From positions 1 to 59,660 of the forward strand of contig JAFQYM010000059.1 in the NCBI GenBank assembly GCA_017406465.1: a stretch of 59,660 nucleotides of DNA, given 5' to 3'. A model generated the notes under the pieces. That model made no database searches. It was not told where the DNA came from and worked only from the letters and a program-made list of their open reading frames with translations. The stretch comes from Kiritimatiellia bacterium (GTDB lineage Bacteria; Verrucomicrobiota; Kiritimatiellia; RFP12; UBA1067). The translations under genes were made by a program, and so were the position numbers. Below are positions 47,262-57,121 of this stretch, piece by piece (within the stretch, counting starts at the first letter, position 1; each line of letters opens with the position of its first letter).

Positions 47262-50200
47262 ATGCAAAAAACTACTGGCACGATTGGTCATGCAACAATA
47301 CTTGGATGTTTCTTTGCCTTTTTCGCAGCAACCTGCGCATGGGCGGCAGACTCAATCAACATAAACTTGTGCCAAGGCACAGAAAGCAATTATAAAGTCA
47401 GTTCAACGGTGTCAACCCTGATTGGTGACATTCCAGCGGCGGCTTGGGCGCAAAGTACAACTGCTGGCAATGGTACAATCACTACTACGACTGGTTTTGA
47501 CGGCACATCGACCATCACGCTTTCCGGCACCGTGTCCATTCAGGAAAATGTTAGCCAGATGGGCAATCATGGACAGGACACATCTTATTTGCACCAAGTG
47601 CTGAAAAGCTGGCTGGCCACAAGGGACAACACGTCGCATCCTGGGACGCTGACAATCAGCAACATACCCTTTACTTTCTACGACGTGATAATTATCATGT
47701 CAGGGGCAACAGGCACTACTGGCGGTTTTTCAGGGAAATTCGCCCCTCTTACGATCGCTGCCGGAAACAAGTCTGCGACAAAGTATGCCGGAGGCGACGA
47801 TGCTGACAATTACAACACAGTAGTCACAACAAGCGATTCTGGCTGGGGCACACGTGGACAGACTACAATAACATACGGTACGAATGCGCTGCGCTTGGAC
47901 GGACTTACGGGCAACTTGACGATTTCCTATACCGCACATGCCGAAGGCATCGCCGGTGTTCAGATCATAGACTCCACGGCAGAGCATTTCAACGTCGAAG
48001 AATATGCTTTGACGCACAATGACGGATATGTGCGCGACGATGTCACTTATAACTACATCTTCCGTGGGACGGATGCGACATACCCCTGCAACTGGGGAAC
48101 TTGCGCGAACTGGTACACGCGCGTTGCCCCGAATGAAGACCTTGGCATTGCTGATGAGTTCTGGTCGCCGTATGCCTCGTTCTCTTCGGTGTCGTCCAAG
48201 AATGCGCCGCTAGTTGGCACCTATAGTAGCAACTCGTATGCCGGAACTGGCGACGACAGGAAGAGCGAGAGTCCGTACGATCCGGCGCTCGTGGATGGTG
48301 CGCTTATTGACAACTTTGACCCTGACACGCCCATAACCATGTCGTTCTGCGAAGGATGGGCGCCCAAGATGGGCGTCTATGGTGGAGCGAAAGTTGAGGT
48401 AAATCGAATTAATAAGTTGCAGAGCAACGAAGGGACAAAGTGGTTTCGTGTTGGCGAAGGCTCCAAGATAACCATAAAGGCAATGGGCACTGGCACCGTC
48501 AACAATGACATCAAGTTCTATGTTGCCGAACCTGCAGGCTTTGAGTGGCAGTGCGCCTTGAGCGGCAACAGCGATGGAGGAACCTTCAAGTACTATCTTT
48601 CAGGTGATGGGTCTGTGAAGTTCTCTGCCGGACTTAACAGGGGCACACATAAGGTAAGATCGTATACTGGCGCGTTGAGCGAACCGGGAGACTACAAGAA
48701 AATCGTCGTCAAGACGTTGATTGCGATGGGCGAGGGCACCCAAAAGACGAAAACCGTGTCGTTCGACGACGCCACGGTGACATTTGGAGGTGTGGCCGGC
48801 ACCGCTGTTTCCGGACTGACGCTTTCCGATGCCGTGGGTTCCTACGAATTTTCACAGGACGACTCCGGCGCGTACATCTCCTATGTGGATTATAGCAATG
48901 AGGACATGGGGTTGAATGTTGAGCCGGATGGAACGCTTGTCATCTCTGAGGCCGTAGCGGACAACCATAAAGTGATATGCGACGGCTCTTTCACCATAAC
49001 GGGAACGTCCGACTACACTGTCACCTCCGCAGACCTTGCAAAGCTTGACTTCTCCGATGTGACGGGCATGGTGACGCTTGGTGCATATACATGCTATGCG
49101 CTCGGCACTTCGCGTACGCTTCCGTCGGGCTATGTCTTCGGCACGGGCTCAGCCGTCGAGATGACCGAAACCGTTGCAGAGTATACGCAAGATCGTTTCT
49201 CGGCGTTGGGGCTGACAGGAGTTTCGACAGTTGTGTTGACGCGTTACGACGGCACGACCGCGAATCTCACCGTGACGAACGGCTCGGCTTCGCGCGGCGA
49301 TGGCACTAATATAAAGGTGACAGGTGCAGCAGCACTTTATGACTTCACATTTACGAACACAGTGAAGACAGCCGAGGGGTCCCGCGTTTCAGCTACGATG
49401 AGCCATGATGCTAGTCCGCAATATGAAGAGAGTGATGATGGCATTGGCGTTGGCGCGACCGCATATCCTTATATCTCATTAGGATCGCTTCTCCCGAACT
49501 GGAGCGAGTTCACGACTGCTGTTGTAGGCAAGATGCCAAGCAATGCGCAGAGGACATTCGTAAGTTTCGGGAGTGGAAACCAAAAAGTTCTGTTCCTCGC
49601 CTCTGGCTCGAAAGCAAACGAAGTCGTAGTTGGTTATGGCAACTCATCAAGTTCCGAGGTTCTGACGACGATGACAGTACCCAATGCCGCGACATCCAGG
49701 CACGTCTATACTTTTGTCGTGTCGGAAGGCAAGACGAAGCTGACGATTTATCTGGACGGCATGAAGTGGAAGACGGTTGAAAAGGCAAACGGTTTTACAT
49801 TTGGAACCACAAGCGATTCTGGAATACAGATTGGCAAGGGTTTTGGTGCGAATCCCCGGAATTACGGATCATCGTCCGATGGTGTATTCTATGCATTGCT
49901 TATATACGACTATATTCTTTCTGAATCTCAGATTGAGGCGCTCAAAGAGTTGTATCCTTACAATTCTCCGCATGGATCTTATGAGCGTGACGTTTCGGGC
50001 ACGACGACATTTGCGAGCGAGAATAGCTGGTCGAAAGTTGGTGAGGCCGCTATCTCTTACGCTGTTCCTGCTGACGGCGCGGCGGTGACGCTTACCTCGC
50101 TTACCGATGCTGAAGTCGCGGTCAATGCGACTCTGGAAGTCGAATCCCTTACGCTCGGAGGCGACGGTGCGCTTACACTTGCGAAGGGCGACGGACTGTT

Positions 50201-52478
50201 GACGTCCGCAGGTCTCACCACTATCGCAACGGACGTCACGATCGAGGGCGGCGCGGCCGACATAAGCGGTGCTCCGACGGTGATAACCGAGAGTGGCTCG
50301 CTTTGCTTCGACTACAGTGAATATGACGTCTTTGCCCTTACTGGTGCGACACTAATTCCGCTGACAGGCGAAATCGAAGAGCAGGCGGCGAACGTTGTAA
50401 CCTGCCAGCTTCCGGATGCTGCCTTTGCCCGCGAGCACACGGTAGAATTCCTCTATACGAATGGGTGCTACCAGCTTTTAGTGACATGCCGCGATGGCAG
50501 GGACGTATATCTTCCCGCCGGGACCACGCGTTTTGAGGACAGCACGCAAGTCAAGTATTTTGTCGAGATTCCGGCGGATCCGGAAGAGCCAGGCGATCCT
50601 GAAATTGTGACAAACGAGTGCTATGCCATATCGGCTGACACCGTCCACTTCTCGGATGCCGACACGGTGACAGTTGCGCGCACCACCCCCGTCGCTGGGT
50701 ATGCTTTTGGCGACTATGCAGGAACGCTGAAGTTCGCGCCAGGCCAGGAAGAGCTGATTCTTAACACAACGATAACGGGCGCAGGCAAGGTGGAGGTGTC
50801 CTCCGGCGTTGTCCAGTCGCGCGGCAGCATTGCCACGGACATTGATGTTGATGCTGGTGCAGTCCTGAAGCTCGGCTCCGTAAGCGGTTTTGGCGCTACT
50901 GGCGGTGGCACAACCCCGAGCGGCAAGGCCATTACAGTCGCCGGCACGGTTGAGCTGAATGGCGTTAGGGACAGCTGCAACGCATATACGCTTAATGGCG
51001 GCACACTGCGCAACACGGGCGAGGCAGTCCCCACCAGCAACCGTCAAACCACTGCATTGGAACTGACGACAAATTCCACCGTCCATGCCGGTTCCGACTT
51101 CGGACTTGTCGGCAGCGGCTACGCGGCAACCTCGCTGGAGCTCGGCGGACATACGCTCACCAAGACGGGCGACAACAGTTTCTGGCTGTACAACACGAGA
51201 TCCACAGGAACTGGCACCGTTGACATTCAGGCGGGATCGGTCTATGCATACAGCACCGTGAGTATGCCTAGCGTCGGTTTCAACATTGCCGAAGGTGCAG
51301 CGCTCAAGATCAGGACGGACGATTTCTCCGTCGGAACCATTTCCGGCACTGGCGCAATTAACTTCGGGCAAAACCGTCCGACCACGGCGCTTAACTTTGC
51401 GGACGGCAGTTCGCTTGAAGTGAAGATTGTGCTGGCAAGCACGACAGAGGCGAGTGTCAGAATCCCATACACCGGTGCGAATCCCAAGAGCGTCACTGTG
51501 TACGAACCAAGCGGGGACTGGGATGTCGAATCGACTGCCGCTACTGTCACGTATGAGGCCGGCTACATTGTAATCGCAGTGGACATTGCCGACACCAGGC
51601 GCGACAATCCGGCGCTCGACGGCGATCAGGCAACGTTCGCGAACGTATTCATGGGTGCTGCAGACTCCGATTGGGAGACTAAGGCAAACTGGAAAGTCGC
51701 GTCCAATAACCGCTGGTCTGACTATGAAAGCAACGTGCTTCCCTGCTTCACTGGCTCTGCCTATGATTCGGTTCTTTTCGACGGAGATATGATGGATAAT
51801 CTTACGCCGGACGCAGATGGATACAAAAACGTGACAGTCTCTACGCGACTGGAGGGATGGGCCGTCAAAGTGGGACTCTTCAATCATGTCAAGGTGAGTT
51901 CAATCAAAGTCACGAAGCAGCAAGGCACCTGTTGGTACATGGTGGATGCCACCTCAAAACTTGTTATGAGCGACAACAACCGATCCGGCAACAACGGTGG
52001 AAAGGTGACGTTCTACGTGGCCGCAAAGGACGGCGTCGAGTTCACCGGCGACTTCAACTTCAGTGGCACAGATGGCGTGGAATACTATTTCAAGGGCGAA
52101 GGCTCAGCAAAGTACATTGCGGACAATACCCATGGTTCTCATACCATCAAGGCCGTTTCCGCGATTCCTCTTGGCAAGGTGTCCCCGATGAAGCGCATCT
52201 TTCGCCGCACGCTTGTGTCCATCGGCGTCAACTCCGAAAACACAAAGGCATACACCCTCTATAACGGTGAAAACGCCGTTACAGGCGTCAAAGTGAACAA
52301 GGCAGGGGCTGAAGAGTCTGTCACAATGACACTCAAGACTCCTGGAGAAGGCGAGGATGTCGCAATTCTGAACGCCGCTACCGACCCAGTCGGCACCTAC
52401 GTGTTCGTCCAGGATGCCACCGGCGTCTATATTGACTACGTGGGCTATAGTGTGCCGCTGTCCATTCGGTTGCGGTGA
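47262..52478 (+). CDS. Giant secreted beta-rich protein with duplicated module and LamG domain
   Basis: A 1738-residue exported protein. Signal peptide to about residue 29 (ILGCFFAFFAATCAWA). Residues 30-235 form a domain shared with the next protein (DSININ, SNIPFTFYDVIIIMSG, EGIAGVQIID). A module at about 265-545 (CNWGTCANWYTRVAPN...YISYVDYS) is duplicated at about 1460-1735 (DSDWETKANWKVASNN...VYIDYVGYS). A LamG-like sandwich lies at about 725-905 (TFVVSEGKTKLTIYLDGMKW; ALLIYDYILSESQIEALKEL). Beta-helix strands fill 1100-1430. It ends VPLSIRLR. Probably a surface glycan-binding or adhesion protein. AAAGG precedes the start. GC is clearly lower than upstream. Confidence 0.82.
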   Translation: MQKTTGTIGHATILGCFFAFFAATCAWAADSININLCQGTESNYKVSSTVSTLIGDIPAAAWAQSTTAGNGTITTTTGFDGTSTITLSGTVSIQENVSQMGNHGQDTSYLHQVLKSWLATRDNTSHPGTLTISNIPFTFYDVIIIMSGATGTTGGFSGKFAPLTIAAGNKSATKYAGGDDADNYNTVVTTSDSGWGTRGQTTITYGTNALRLDGLTGNLTISYTAHAEGIAGVQIIDSTAEHFNVEEYALTHNDGYVRDDVTYNYIFRGTDATYPCNWGTCANWYTRVAPNEDLGIADEFWSPYASFSSVSSKNAPLVGTYSSNSYAGTGDDRKSESPYDPALVDGALIDNFDPDTPITMSFCEGWAPKMGVYGGAKVEVNRINKLQSNEGTKWFRVGEGSKITIKAMGTGTVNNDIKFYVAEPAGFEWQCALSGNSDGGTFKYYLSGDGSVKFSAGLNRGTHKVRSYTGALSEPGDYKKIVVKTLIAMGEGTQKTKTVSFDDATVTFGGVAGTAVSGLTLSDAVGSYEFSQDDSGAYISYVDYSNEDMGLNVEPDGTLVISEAVADNHKVICDGSFTITGTSDYTVTSADLAKLDFSDVTGMVTLGAYTCYALGTSRTLPSGYVFGTGSAVEMTETVAEYTQDRFSALGLTGVSTVVLTRYDGTTANLTVTNGSASRGDGTNIKVTGAAALYDFTFTNTVKTAEGSRVSATMSHDASPQYEESDDGIGVGATAYPYISLGSLLPNWSEFTTAVVGKMPSNAQRTFVSFGSGNQKVLFLASGSKANEVVVGYGNSSSSEVLTTMTVPNAATSRHVYTFVVSEGKTKLTIYLDGMKWKTVEKANGFTFGTTSDSGIQIGKGFGANPRNYGSSSDGVFYALLIYDYILSESQIEALKELYPYNSPHGSYERDVSGTTTFASENSWSKVGEAAISYAVPADGAAVTLTSLTDAEVAVNATLEVESLTLGGDGALTLAKGDGLLTSAGLTTIATDVTIEGGAADISGAPTVITESGSLCFDYSEYDVFALTGATLIPLTGEIEEQAANVVTCQLPDAAFAREHTVEFLYTNGCYQLLVTCRDGRDVYLPAGTTRFEDSTQVKYFVEIPADPEEPGDPEIVTNECYAISADTVHFSDADTVTVARTTPVAGYAFGDYAGTLKFAPGQEELILNTTITGAGKVEVSSGVVQSRGSIATDIDVDAGAVLKLGSVSGFGATGGGTTPSGKAITVAGTVELNGVRDSCNAYTLNGGTLRNTGEAVPTSNRQTTALELTTNSTVHAGSDFGLVGSGYAATSLELGGHTLTKTGDNSFWLYNTRSTGTGTVDIQAGSVYAYSTVSMPSVGFNIAEGAALKIRTDDFSVGTISGTGAINFGQNRPTTALNFADGSSLEVKIVLASTTEASVRIPYTGANPKSVTVYEPSGDWDVESTAATVTYEAGYIVIAVDIADTRRDNPALDGDQATFANVFMGAADSDWETKANWKVASNNRWSDYESNVLPCFTGSAYDSVLFDGDMMDNLTPDADGYKNVTVSTRLEGWAVKVGLFNHVKVSSIKVTKQQGTCWYMVDATSKLVMSDNNRSGNNGGKVTFYVAAKDGVEFTGDFNFSGTDGVEYYFKGEGSAKYIADNTHGSHTIKAVSAIPLGKVSPMKRIFRRTLVSIGVNSENTKAYTLYNGENAVTGVKVNKAGAEESVTMTLKTPGEGEDVAILNAATDPVGTYVFVQDATGVYIDYVGYSVPLSIRLR

Positions 52479-52481
52479 TAT

Positions 52482-52512
52482 ATGTTCGCCGCGAGCTACA
52501 TGCCGCGGACAT
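52482..52512 (+). terminator. Hairpin after the 1738-residue protein gene
   Basis: ATGTTCGCCGCG pairs with CGCGGACAT across AGCTACATGC, 10-11 pairs with one mismatch. No T-run. It starts with the same ATGTTCGCC as the hairpin that ends the next gene (56967). Confidence 0.45.
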
Positions 52513-52562
52513 CCATGGCCTTTGACGCTAAAGCATGGGCGATTAGCGGCTAACCAGCCGAA

Positions 52563-52591
52563 TTGACAATTCGTGGGGTAATTGATATAAT
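52563..52591 (+). promoter_or_regulatory. Promoter of the 1435-residue protein gene
   Basis: TTGACA (52563-52568), exactly 17 bases, TATAAT (52586-52591): a consensus promoter. Leader of about 42 bases with GGAGGG before the ATG at 52640. Confidence 0.85.
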
Positions 52592-52639
52592 TTACTCAAC
52601 TTGCGATTGTGCATGTCATATAGAAGTTGGAGGGAATCC

Positions 52640-55600
52640 ATGTCGGTATCAACGATTTTAACCTCAACGCGAGGTTTTGTCCGCTCATCCGCGTTTCTCG
52701 CTGCTACATTGGCGATAACAGTTGCGCTATTTGGTGCGTCAGCTTTTGCCGACGGAGAATCTCTCGCGGAGACTGGCGGCTATGTGCCGACTGACGCGCC
52801 AGCACTAGCTTTCAAAAACATCACCCTTGCCGATTTGGGCGTGACAGTGTTCCCTTCGGTGAGCAAGGGCGGTGGCTGGGCCGGTGGCGAAGCGAGGGTT
52901 CCGCTTCTCTGCCGCACAGAGGTCAAAGACGGCGATGTTCTACAGAGCGTCAGTTATCAGGCCCAATGGTTTGACGGCGGTTATTTGAAATGCGCAACGA
53001 TTACCTTTACTGGTGGAATTGGAGGCGTCTATGCGCAGACCACGGCCGCCAAGTATATCGGAAGTGGCGTAGATGCAGCATATGGTACGGACTTCTCAGG
53101 TGGCACGGTCGGTTCCGTTGCGGATTCTGCAAGTAGCGATGGCTATGGCTTTCACAGTCTTGCCTTGCATACGGCGGCAGATATTGATTCCATTAATATC
53201 AACTTCAATGCTGACGAATCGCATAAAATGAGGCCGCGCACTACGTCGACAGCCGTCGGCCCTGGCGATTACGCGATTGAGGCTTATGGTTGGAGCCAGA
53301 TGGTTGGTTCGAACAATAACACTCTTAATGGAGTAATTGCTCTTGGATCGGAGAACGACGAGAATTTCTATGCGTCATGCGCTTCTGTCGTTACTGTTAC
53401 AGGTACCCGTGGAACATATAGTTATGGCGGATATGATTACACAAGCGATGTGCGTTACGGTTACATCGACGAAGATGCGAACAATACCACTCCAACCGTG
53501 ACCATCACAAACATTCCTTTCGACTACTACAAGGTCGTGTTCATTCCGTCCACGGATACGGAAGACAGCAAGTTCGGGTATATTACAGTGAATTCTAGGA
53601 GAGTGAATCCTAAGAACTATTCTTCTGTCAACACGGAAAAGGCTTCGGATAGGGATTACGACCTCGCCGTCGATTCTACCGCCGCATGGGGCTTGACGCG
53701 AGTTGCCGACTATCTGCATGGCGTCAACTATCTGGTCACGCCCGTCTTGGCCAACTACAGCGGCAAGACGTTGACGGTAACTGGTCACAAGAGCAATGGC
53801 CGTGGCTGCATTGCCGCCATACAGATAGTAAAGGCGGAACAGCCGGAGACCTTTTATTCGGCGACGATTTCGGGCGACGTCACATGGTCAACAAAGGCGG
53901 GTTTAACGGGTATTTCAGGGACATGGGCAAGCGGTAATACGATTCAACTTGTGAACAACCAGGCGACCCCCGTGACAGTTACGTTTGACGAGACGGTCGA
54001 TTCTGGCGAGTTGATTCTTTCCGGCAGCGGTACCACAATAATCCAGTTTGGCGATGCCTCCTACAACCAGATAGCGACATTTAACTTTGACGACGTGTCT
54101 GGCGAGGTCGTACTGGATGACTATATGCAGACGATTTCGTTCACCCCTCCGGCTACTGGTGCGGTGCGCTACAAAGGCGTTGCAACATTGGCTACTGTCC
54201 CTTGCGCAAGCGGCGCAATCCCCTACACTGTGATTGTGGATCAGCCGCTGACTGTGAGTGAGTTTGCCTTGGCGGGCGTAAAGAGCGACTATAGGTTCGG
54301 AGATGATTTCGTCGGTACCTTTACGCGCTTTGTCCTCGGCAACGACAGTGGTTCCAACCAGAAGGTCACGCAACTTGGCGGAAGCATTGTCGTGAACGGC
54401 GATTCAGAGCCTTCTACCGGCAATCAGTCTTCGGTGCTTCTCGGTCATTGGGGAAATCTGACGGTTCAATTGAATACCTATGGAGGTACTTTCACGGCTG
54501 AGAACGCGGCCTCGCGTCTTGGGCACACAGGCAAGTGCTACTGGACAATCGGCGACGGCGAAAGCGCAGACGATGGAACGGCCGTTGCAAATCTTAAGGG
54601 CATAGTCAACCAAAATGGTGTAGAATGGAATGGAGGCGTGGGCTCAAAGGTTACTCTCCAGCAAGGTGGTACGCTTAACCTTGGAGAGTCTGGCATCGCG
54701 ATTCCCAATTCTTATGTTGAGTTCGCTGGAGGAAAACTTGCAACATCCCACTCATCAAATGTCTCCGTGTCGGCATCTTCCGTTACAGCGGTTGCTGAAA
54801 CTGATACGGAAATCAACACCGTCAATGGCCTGACGATTGTGTCTGCTATCTCAGGAGGCGGTGGTTTGACAAAGACTGGCACGGGAACGTTGACGCTTTC
54901 GGCGCCTGCCACTGCCACAGGAACGCTTACAATCAATGCGGGAACTGTGAAGCTCAATGACGGTGTGACATGGGCGGGCACGATATCCGTCGGTGCAAAC
55001 GGAACGCTTGACATAACTGACGCTGACGTTAGCGAAAGCGAGACGGTTTACATTCATGTCGGCGGAACGTTGACGCTCGCTGAAGGTGCGACAGTCAAGC
55101 TTAATGGCGCGGCAATCAATGCTGAAGTCTGGGAACTTTCCGGTGGAACGTTCGTTAACAAGACGCTCAATACGGCGGTGACGACTGCGACTGGCGACTT
55201 CGGGTTTTCGGCTGCGACATGGGAGAGCGCTCTTGGCGCCGGGGCGACGATTGATTGGGCTGGCTCGCTTTCAGAAGTTCGCGTCCATGCCAACAACACT
55301 GCTCCCGCGACTGCGACGATTGACGTGACCGCGGCCGACGTTGATACGTTTGCCGTTGATGGCACTGGCGACATGACCTTTATTGCGGCCAATGGTGGAA
55401 GTGTTTCGGCGGACATCTACGATTTCTCGCAGGCGTCCGGTCGCGTTGAGTATGGTCTGACGACAGGTTCCGGTACGGTTGTCGCCGGTTCCGATACTGT
55501 TCTTACACAAAACGGAAATGGAACGCTTAATATTGCAGCGGGCACTAAATTGACGCTTGCGGCCCCTTGGGGTACGGTCGACGGCAACACGGCCACATAT

Positions 55601-56947
55601 ACCGGCGGATTCACACCAAAAGATCGTTCTACCTTGATTATCGCGCCGGGCGAGGGAATGATTCAGAAGACAACGCAAAACGTCCTTGGGCAGTATCAGC
55701 TTACGACCATTGCGGTTTCCAACGGTACGCTCGCGGTAAATGTCGCTAACGGTGGAACTGGCTATTTTGCAGGCAACAGCGTGAGGATTGACGATGGCGG
55801 CGTCATCTCTCTCGAGGTTCAGGATGCTTCTGGATATAGTCAGACTGCAGCGCCGATAACGGTTAATGCCGGAGGTACGCTGGCAGTAAAGGTCCGCGAT
55901 ACCCTGCGTCGTCCGCTCGTGATGAATGGTGGCACGGTAACAGTACAGGGCCAGGAAAGCGGACGTGCGCTGGACTTGTACGACAACGACACAATAACTG
56001 TTACGGCAAATTCCACTATACAGGCCATAGACGATGGCACAGTGCAGAATCCGATAATCGCGTTTCGCAAGAACACGACGGTGATCAACATCGACGATGG
56101 CATTTCTTTGGTCAACAATGTGACCTATGGAACGTCCGAGTCTGGAACCGTGACGATTCGTGGAACGATGAACCATGGTAACGGCAACGGATCCATGGTG
56201 ATGAACGGCTTCAACGGCAATCCGCTCGTGTTCACCGGCTTGGCGACGATTGGCGAAAGCGGCAAGCCAGTCATGTACGTGCTCAACTGCGAGCATCGGA
56301 ATGGTGCGTATGTTGTCAATGCAGCTAGCCGATTCAAGGGTACTGGTTCGGTGACTGGCAACGGCGGCGTCACGCTTGTCGCTTCCAATTCAAAGCTTTG
56401 TGGCTCGCTGACGGTCAATAATCTGACTGCTGCGTCGGGCGGCACCTACGGCGACCAGTGGAATACGGTGTCTGCGAAGGTCGCAACGTCTTACTTCGCG
56501 GCTGGGACGCAGACTATTGAGAACGGTTCGTTTACGATTGGTGCGGACTGTGTTGTCACGAATTCCGAAGGGACTGCGGATACGACTGCTGCTACGTTCT
56601 CGATTGCCGCAAACGGCAATCTGAAGCTTGAGAAGTCCGTGACAGTTGCCGGGTTGACGGTCTCTGGCGGCGGCACTATTACACTTGTTGCGGCATCGAA
56701 GAACTCTGTTCCTGCCATTAATGTTGCTAGTGACACTTCATATGCGGGGAATGTTAACTTTATTATGGATTTTGGATCTGCAAGCGCACCAGGTGGTCGG
56801 ACGTACACTCTTATGACAGGCACCTTGCCTAATCTCGCCAATGTGTCGGTCAGCGATGGCAGGGGAGAGAAGAAATGGAAGGTGTTCATTGATGGAGGTG
56901 CGCTCAAGGCGTCTTCCAGCGGAAGCTTCTCCCTTCGTCTCCGCTGA
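52640..56947 (+). CDS. Giant secreted beta-helix protein
   Basis: A 1435-residue exported protein. GGAGGG 5 bases before the ATG at 52640 fixes the start. Signal peptide to about residue 37 (AFLAATLAITVALFGASAFA). Residues about 180-395 repeat the N-terminal domain of the preceding protein (DSININ, TNIPFDYYKVVFIPSTD, GCIAAIQIVK). From about 440 on it is a long beta-helix with autotransporter-associated strand repeats (GGGLTKTGTGTLTLSAPA, GTLTINAGTVKLNDG, GGTLTLAEGATVKLNG). The chain ends GSFSLRLR, with no autotransporter barrel. Probably a fibrous surface protein. Expressed from its own consensus promoter. Confidence 0.82.
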   Translation: MSVSTILTSTRGFVRSSAFLAATLAITVALFGASAFADGESLAETGGYVPTDAPALAFKNITLADLGVTVFPSVSKGGGWAGGEARVPLLCRTEVKDGDVLQSVSYQAQWFDGGYLKCATITFTGGIGGVYAQTTAAKYIGSGVDAAYGTDFSGGTVGSVADSASSDGYGFHSLALHTAADIDSININFNADESHKMRPRTTSTAVGPGDYAIEAYGWSQMVGSNNNTLNGVIALGSENDENFYASCASVVTVTGTRGTYSYGGYDYTSDVRYGYIDEDANNTTPTVTITNIPFDYYKVVFIPSTDTEDSKFGYITVNSRRVNPKNYSSVNTEKASDRDYDLAVDSTAAWGLTRVADYLHGVNYLVTPVLANYSGKTLTVTGHKSNGRGCIAAIQIVKAEQPETFYSATISGDVTWSTKAGLTGISGTWASGNTIQLVNNQATPVTVTFDETVDSGELILSGSGTTIIQFGDASYNQIATFNFDDVSGEVVLDDYMQTISFTPPATGAVRYKGVATLATVPCASGAIPYTVIVDQPLTVSEFALAGVKSDYRFGDDFVGTFTRFVLGNDSGSNQKVTQLGGSIVVNGDSEPSTGNQSSVLLGHWGNLTVQLNTYGGTFTAENAASRLGHTGKCYWTIGDGESADDGTAVANLKGIVNQNGVEWNGGVGSKVTLQQGGTLNLGESGIAIPNSYVEFAGGKLATSHSSNVSVSASSVTAVAETDTEINTVNGLTIVSAISGGGGLTKTGTGTLTLSAPATATGTLTINAGTVKLNDGVTWAGTISVGANGTLDITDADVSESETVYIHVGGTLTLAEGATVKLNGAAINAEVWELSGGTFVNKTLNTAVTTATGDFGFSAATWESALGAGATIDWAGSLSEVRVHANNTAPATATIDVTAADVDTFAVDGTGDMTFIAANGGSVSADIYDFSQASGRVEYGLTTGSGTVVAGSDTVLTQNGNGTLNIAAGTKLTLAAPWGTVDGNTATYTGGFTPKDRSTLIIAPGEGMIQKTTQNVLGQYQLTTIAVSNGTLAVNVANGGTGYFAGNSVRIDDGGVISLEVQDASGYSQTAAPITVNAGGTLAVKVRDTLRRPLVMNGGTVTVQGQESGRALDLYDNDTITVTANSTIQAIDDGTVQNPIIAFRKNTTVINIDDGISLVNNVTYGTSESGTVTIRGTMNHGNGNGSMVMNGFNGNPLVFTGLATIGESGKPVMYVLNCEHRNGAYVVNAASRFKGTGSVTGNGGVTLVASNSKLCGSLTVNNLTAASGGTYGDQWNTVSAKVATSYFAAGTQTIENGSFTIGADCVVTNSEGTADTTAATFSIAANGNLKLEKSVTVAGLTVSGGGTITLVAASKNSVPAINVASDTSYAGNVNFIMDFGSASAPGGRTYTLMTGTLPNLANVSVSDGRGEKKWKVFIDGGALKASSSGSFSLRLR

Positions 56948-56966
56948 TGTTGCAAGGTTTGCAGGT

Positions 56967-57000
56967 ATGTTCGCCATGTGGCTGTCCACATGGCGAACAT
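56967..57000 (+). terminator. Perfect 15-base hairpin after the beta-helix gene
   Basis: ATGTTCGCCATGTGG and its exact complement around CTGT. No T-run follows, so it may be a factor-assisted terminator, a 3'-end stabiliser or a protein site. Confidence 0.6.
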
Positions 57001-57056
57001 GCATCGAAAGAACTACACGAGAATTTCAAGGCATAGTTGCGCGTCGGGCTAATTTT

Positions 57057-57065
57057 TGGTAGACT
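57057..57065 (+). promoter_or_regulatory. Extended -10 of the last secreted-protein gene
   Basis: TGGTAGACT preceded by a T-run, 56 bases before the ATG at 57122; ribosome site AGGGGG. Confidence 0.55.
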
Positions 57066-57121
57066 ATTGCCGAAGTTGAAAATATCTTTCGGCTTTGCTC
57101 CACTTCATACAGGGGGATAAC

